From positions 1-36,371 of the IMG/VR virus record IMGVR_UViG_3300045286_000051: 36,371 nt of DNA; one strand, written 5' to 3'. Under the pieces are notes generated by a model. It was not told where the DNA came from and searched no databases. It worked only from the letters and a program-made list of their open reading frames with translations. Shown in pieces: positions 36,351 through 36,371 of the stretch. The position numbers and the translations under genes are program-made. Every line of letters starts with the position of its first letter. Positions within the stretch are counted from its first letter, which is position 1. The stretch is from a virus.

Positions 36351-36371
36351 AAAATCGGGCTCTTTCAGACC
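36351..36371. repeat. Right copy of the 21-bp terminal repeat
   Basis: Identical to 1-21. Between the terminase small subunit start (36318) and this end lie 32 bases, with a weak leftward promoter-like CATAAT around 36322-36327 (minus strand). See the entry for 1-21. Confidence 0.85.

Overview
This window looks like the complete genome of a tailed bacteriophage. The first 21 bases (1-21) recur exactly as the last 21 (36351-36371), which is what a circular or circularly permuted genome leaves when cut open by an assembler. The sequence is strongly G+C-rich. Genes overlap head to tail by 1-4 bases (ATGA, TGATG, GTGA), and promoters and Shine-Dalgarno sites are of bacterial sigma70 type. A high-G+C proteobacterial host is likely, but I cannot name the genus. 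A lambda-like large terminase (gpA type), lambda-type portal, HK97-type protease-capsid protein, G/GT tail chaperone frameshift, tape measure and gpJ-like tip protein indicate a siphovirus.

Layout. (1) 57-677 (-) encodes a gpZ-like minor tail protein; through the circle junction it lies just ahead of the terminase genes. (2) 700-1194 (+) is a small promoter-driven pair of unknown genes. (3) 1150-6972 (-) is the left early operon: an unknown gene with a probably leaderless mRNA, a Cro-like repressor, an Acb2-family anti-CBASS protein, a Dam-like methylase, a PD-(D/E)XK nuclease, a DUF1376-type replication protein, a DnaB-like helicase, small DNA-metabolism genes and a RusA-like protein. (4) 6979-7094 holds two divergent promoters. 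(5) 7120-10521 (+) is the right early operon: small unknown genes, then a RecE-like exonuclease, a RecT annealing protein and a lipoprotein. (6) 10514-12015 (-) is a group of small membrane or coiled-coil genes at the end of the late operon. (7) 12108-31208 (-) is the tail and head module. (8) 31209-33458 (+) is an inserted cassette facing against the late genes. (9) 33459-36318 (-) holds a Mor-like HTH gene, large terminase and small terminase.

The cassette at 31209-33458 is the least explained and most interesting part. It has its own promoter, overlapped by three direct repeats 20 and 10 bp apart; an AlpA/Xis-like DNA-binding protein; two long arrays of a GGCNN pentamer; and two unrecognised genes. 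The longer array has a second layer of order: an anchor sequence recurs seven times at distances that mostly fit a pentamer register. It sits between the terminase and portal genes, where most lambda-like phages have only head genes.

I see no integrase, no CI-type repressor, no tRNA, no CRISPR array and no recognisable endolysin. Functions below rest on reading the translated sequences by eye; no database search was possible.
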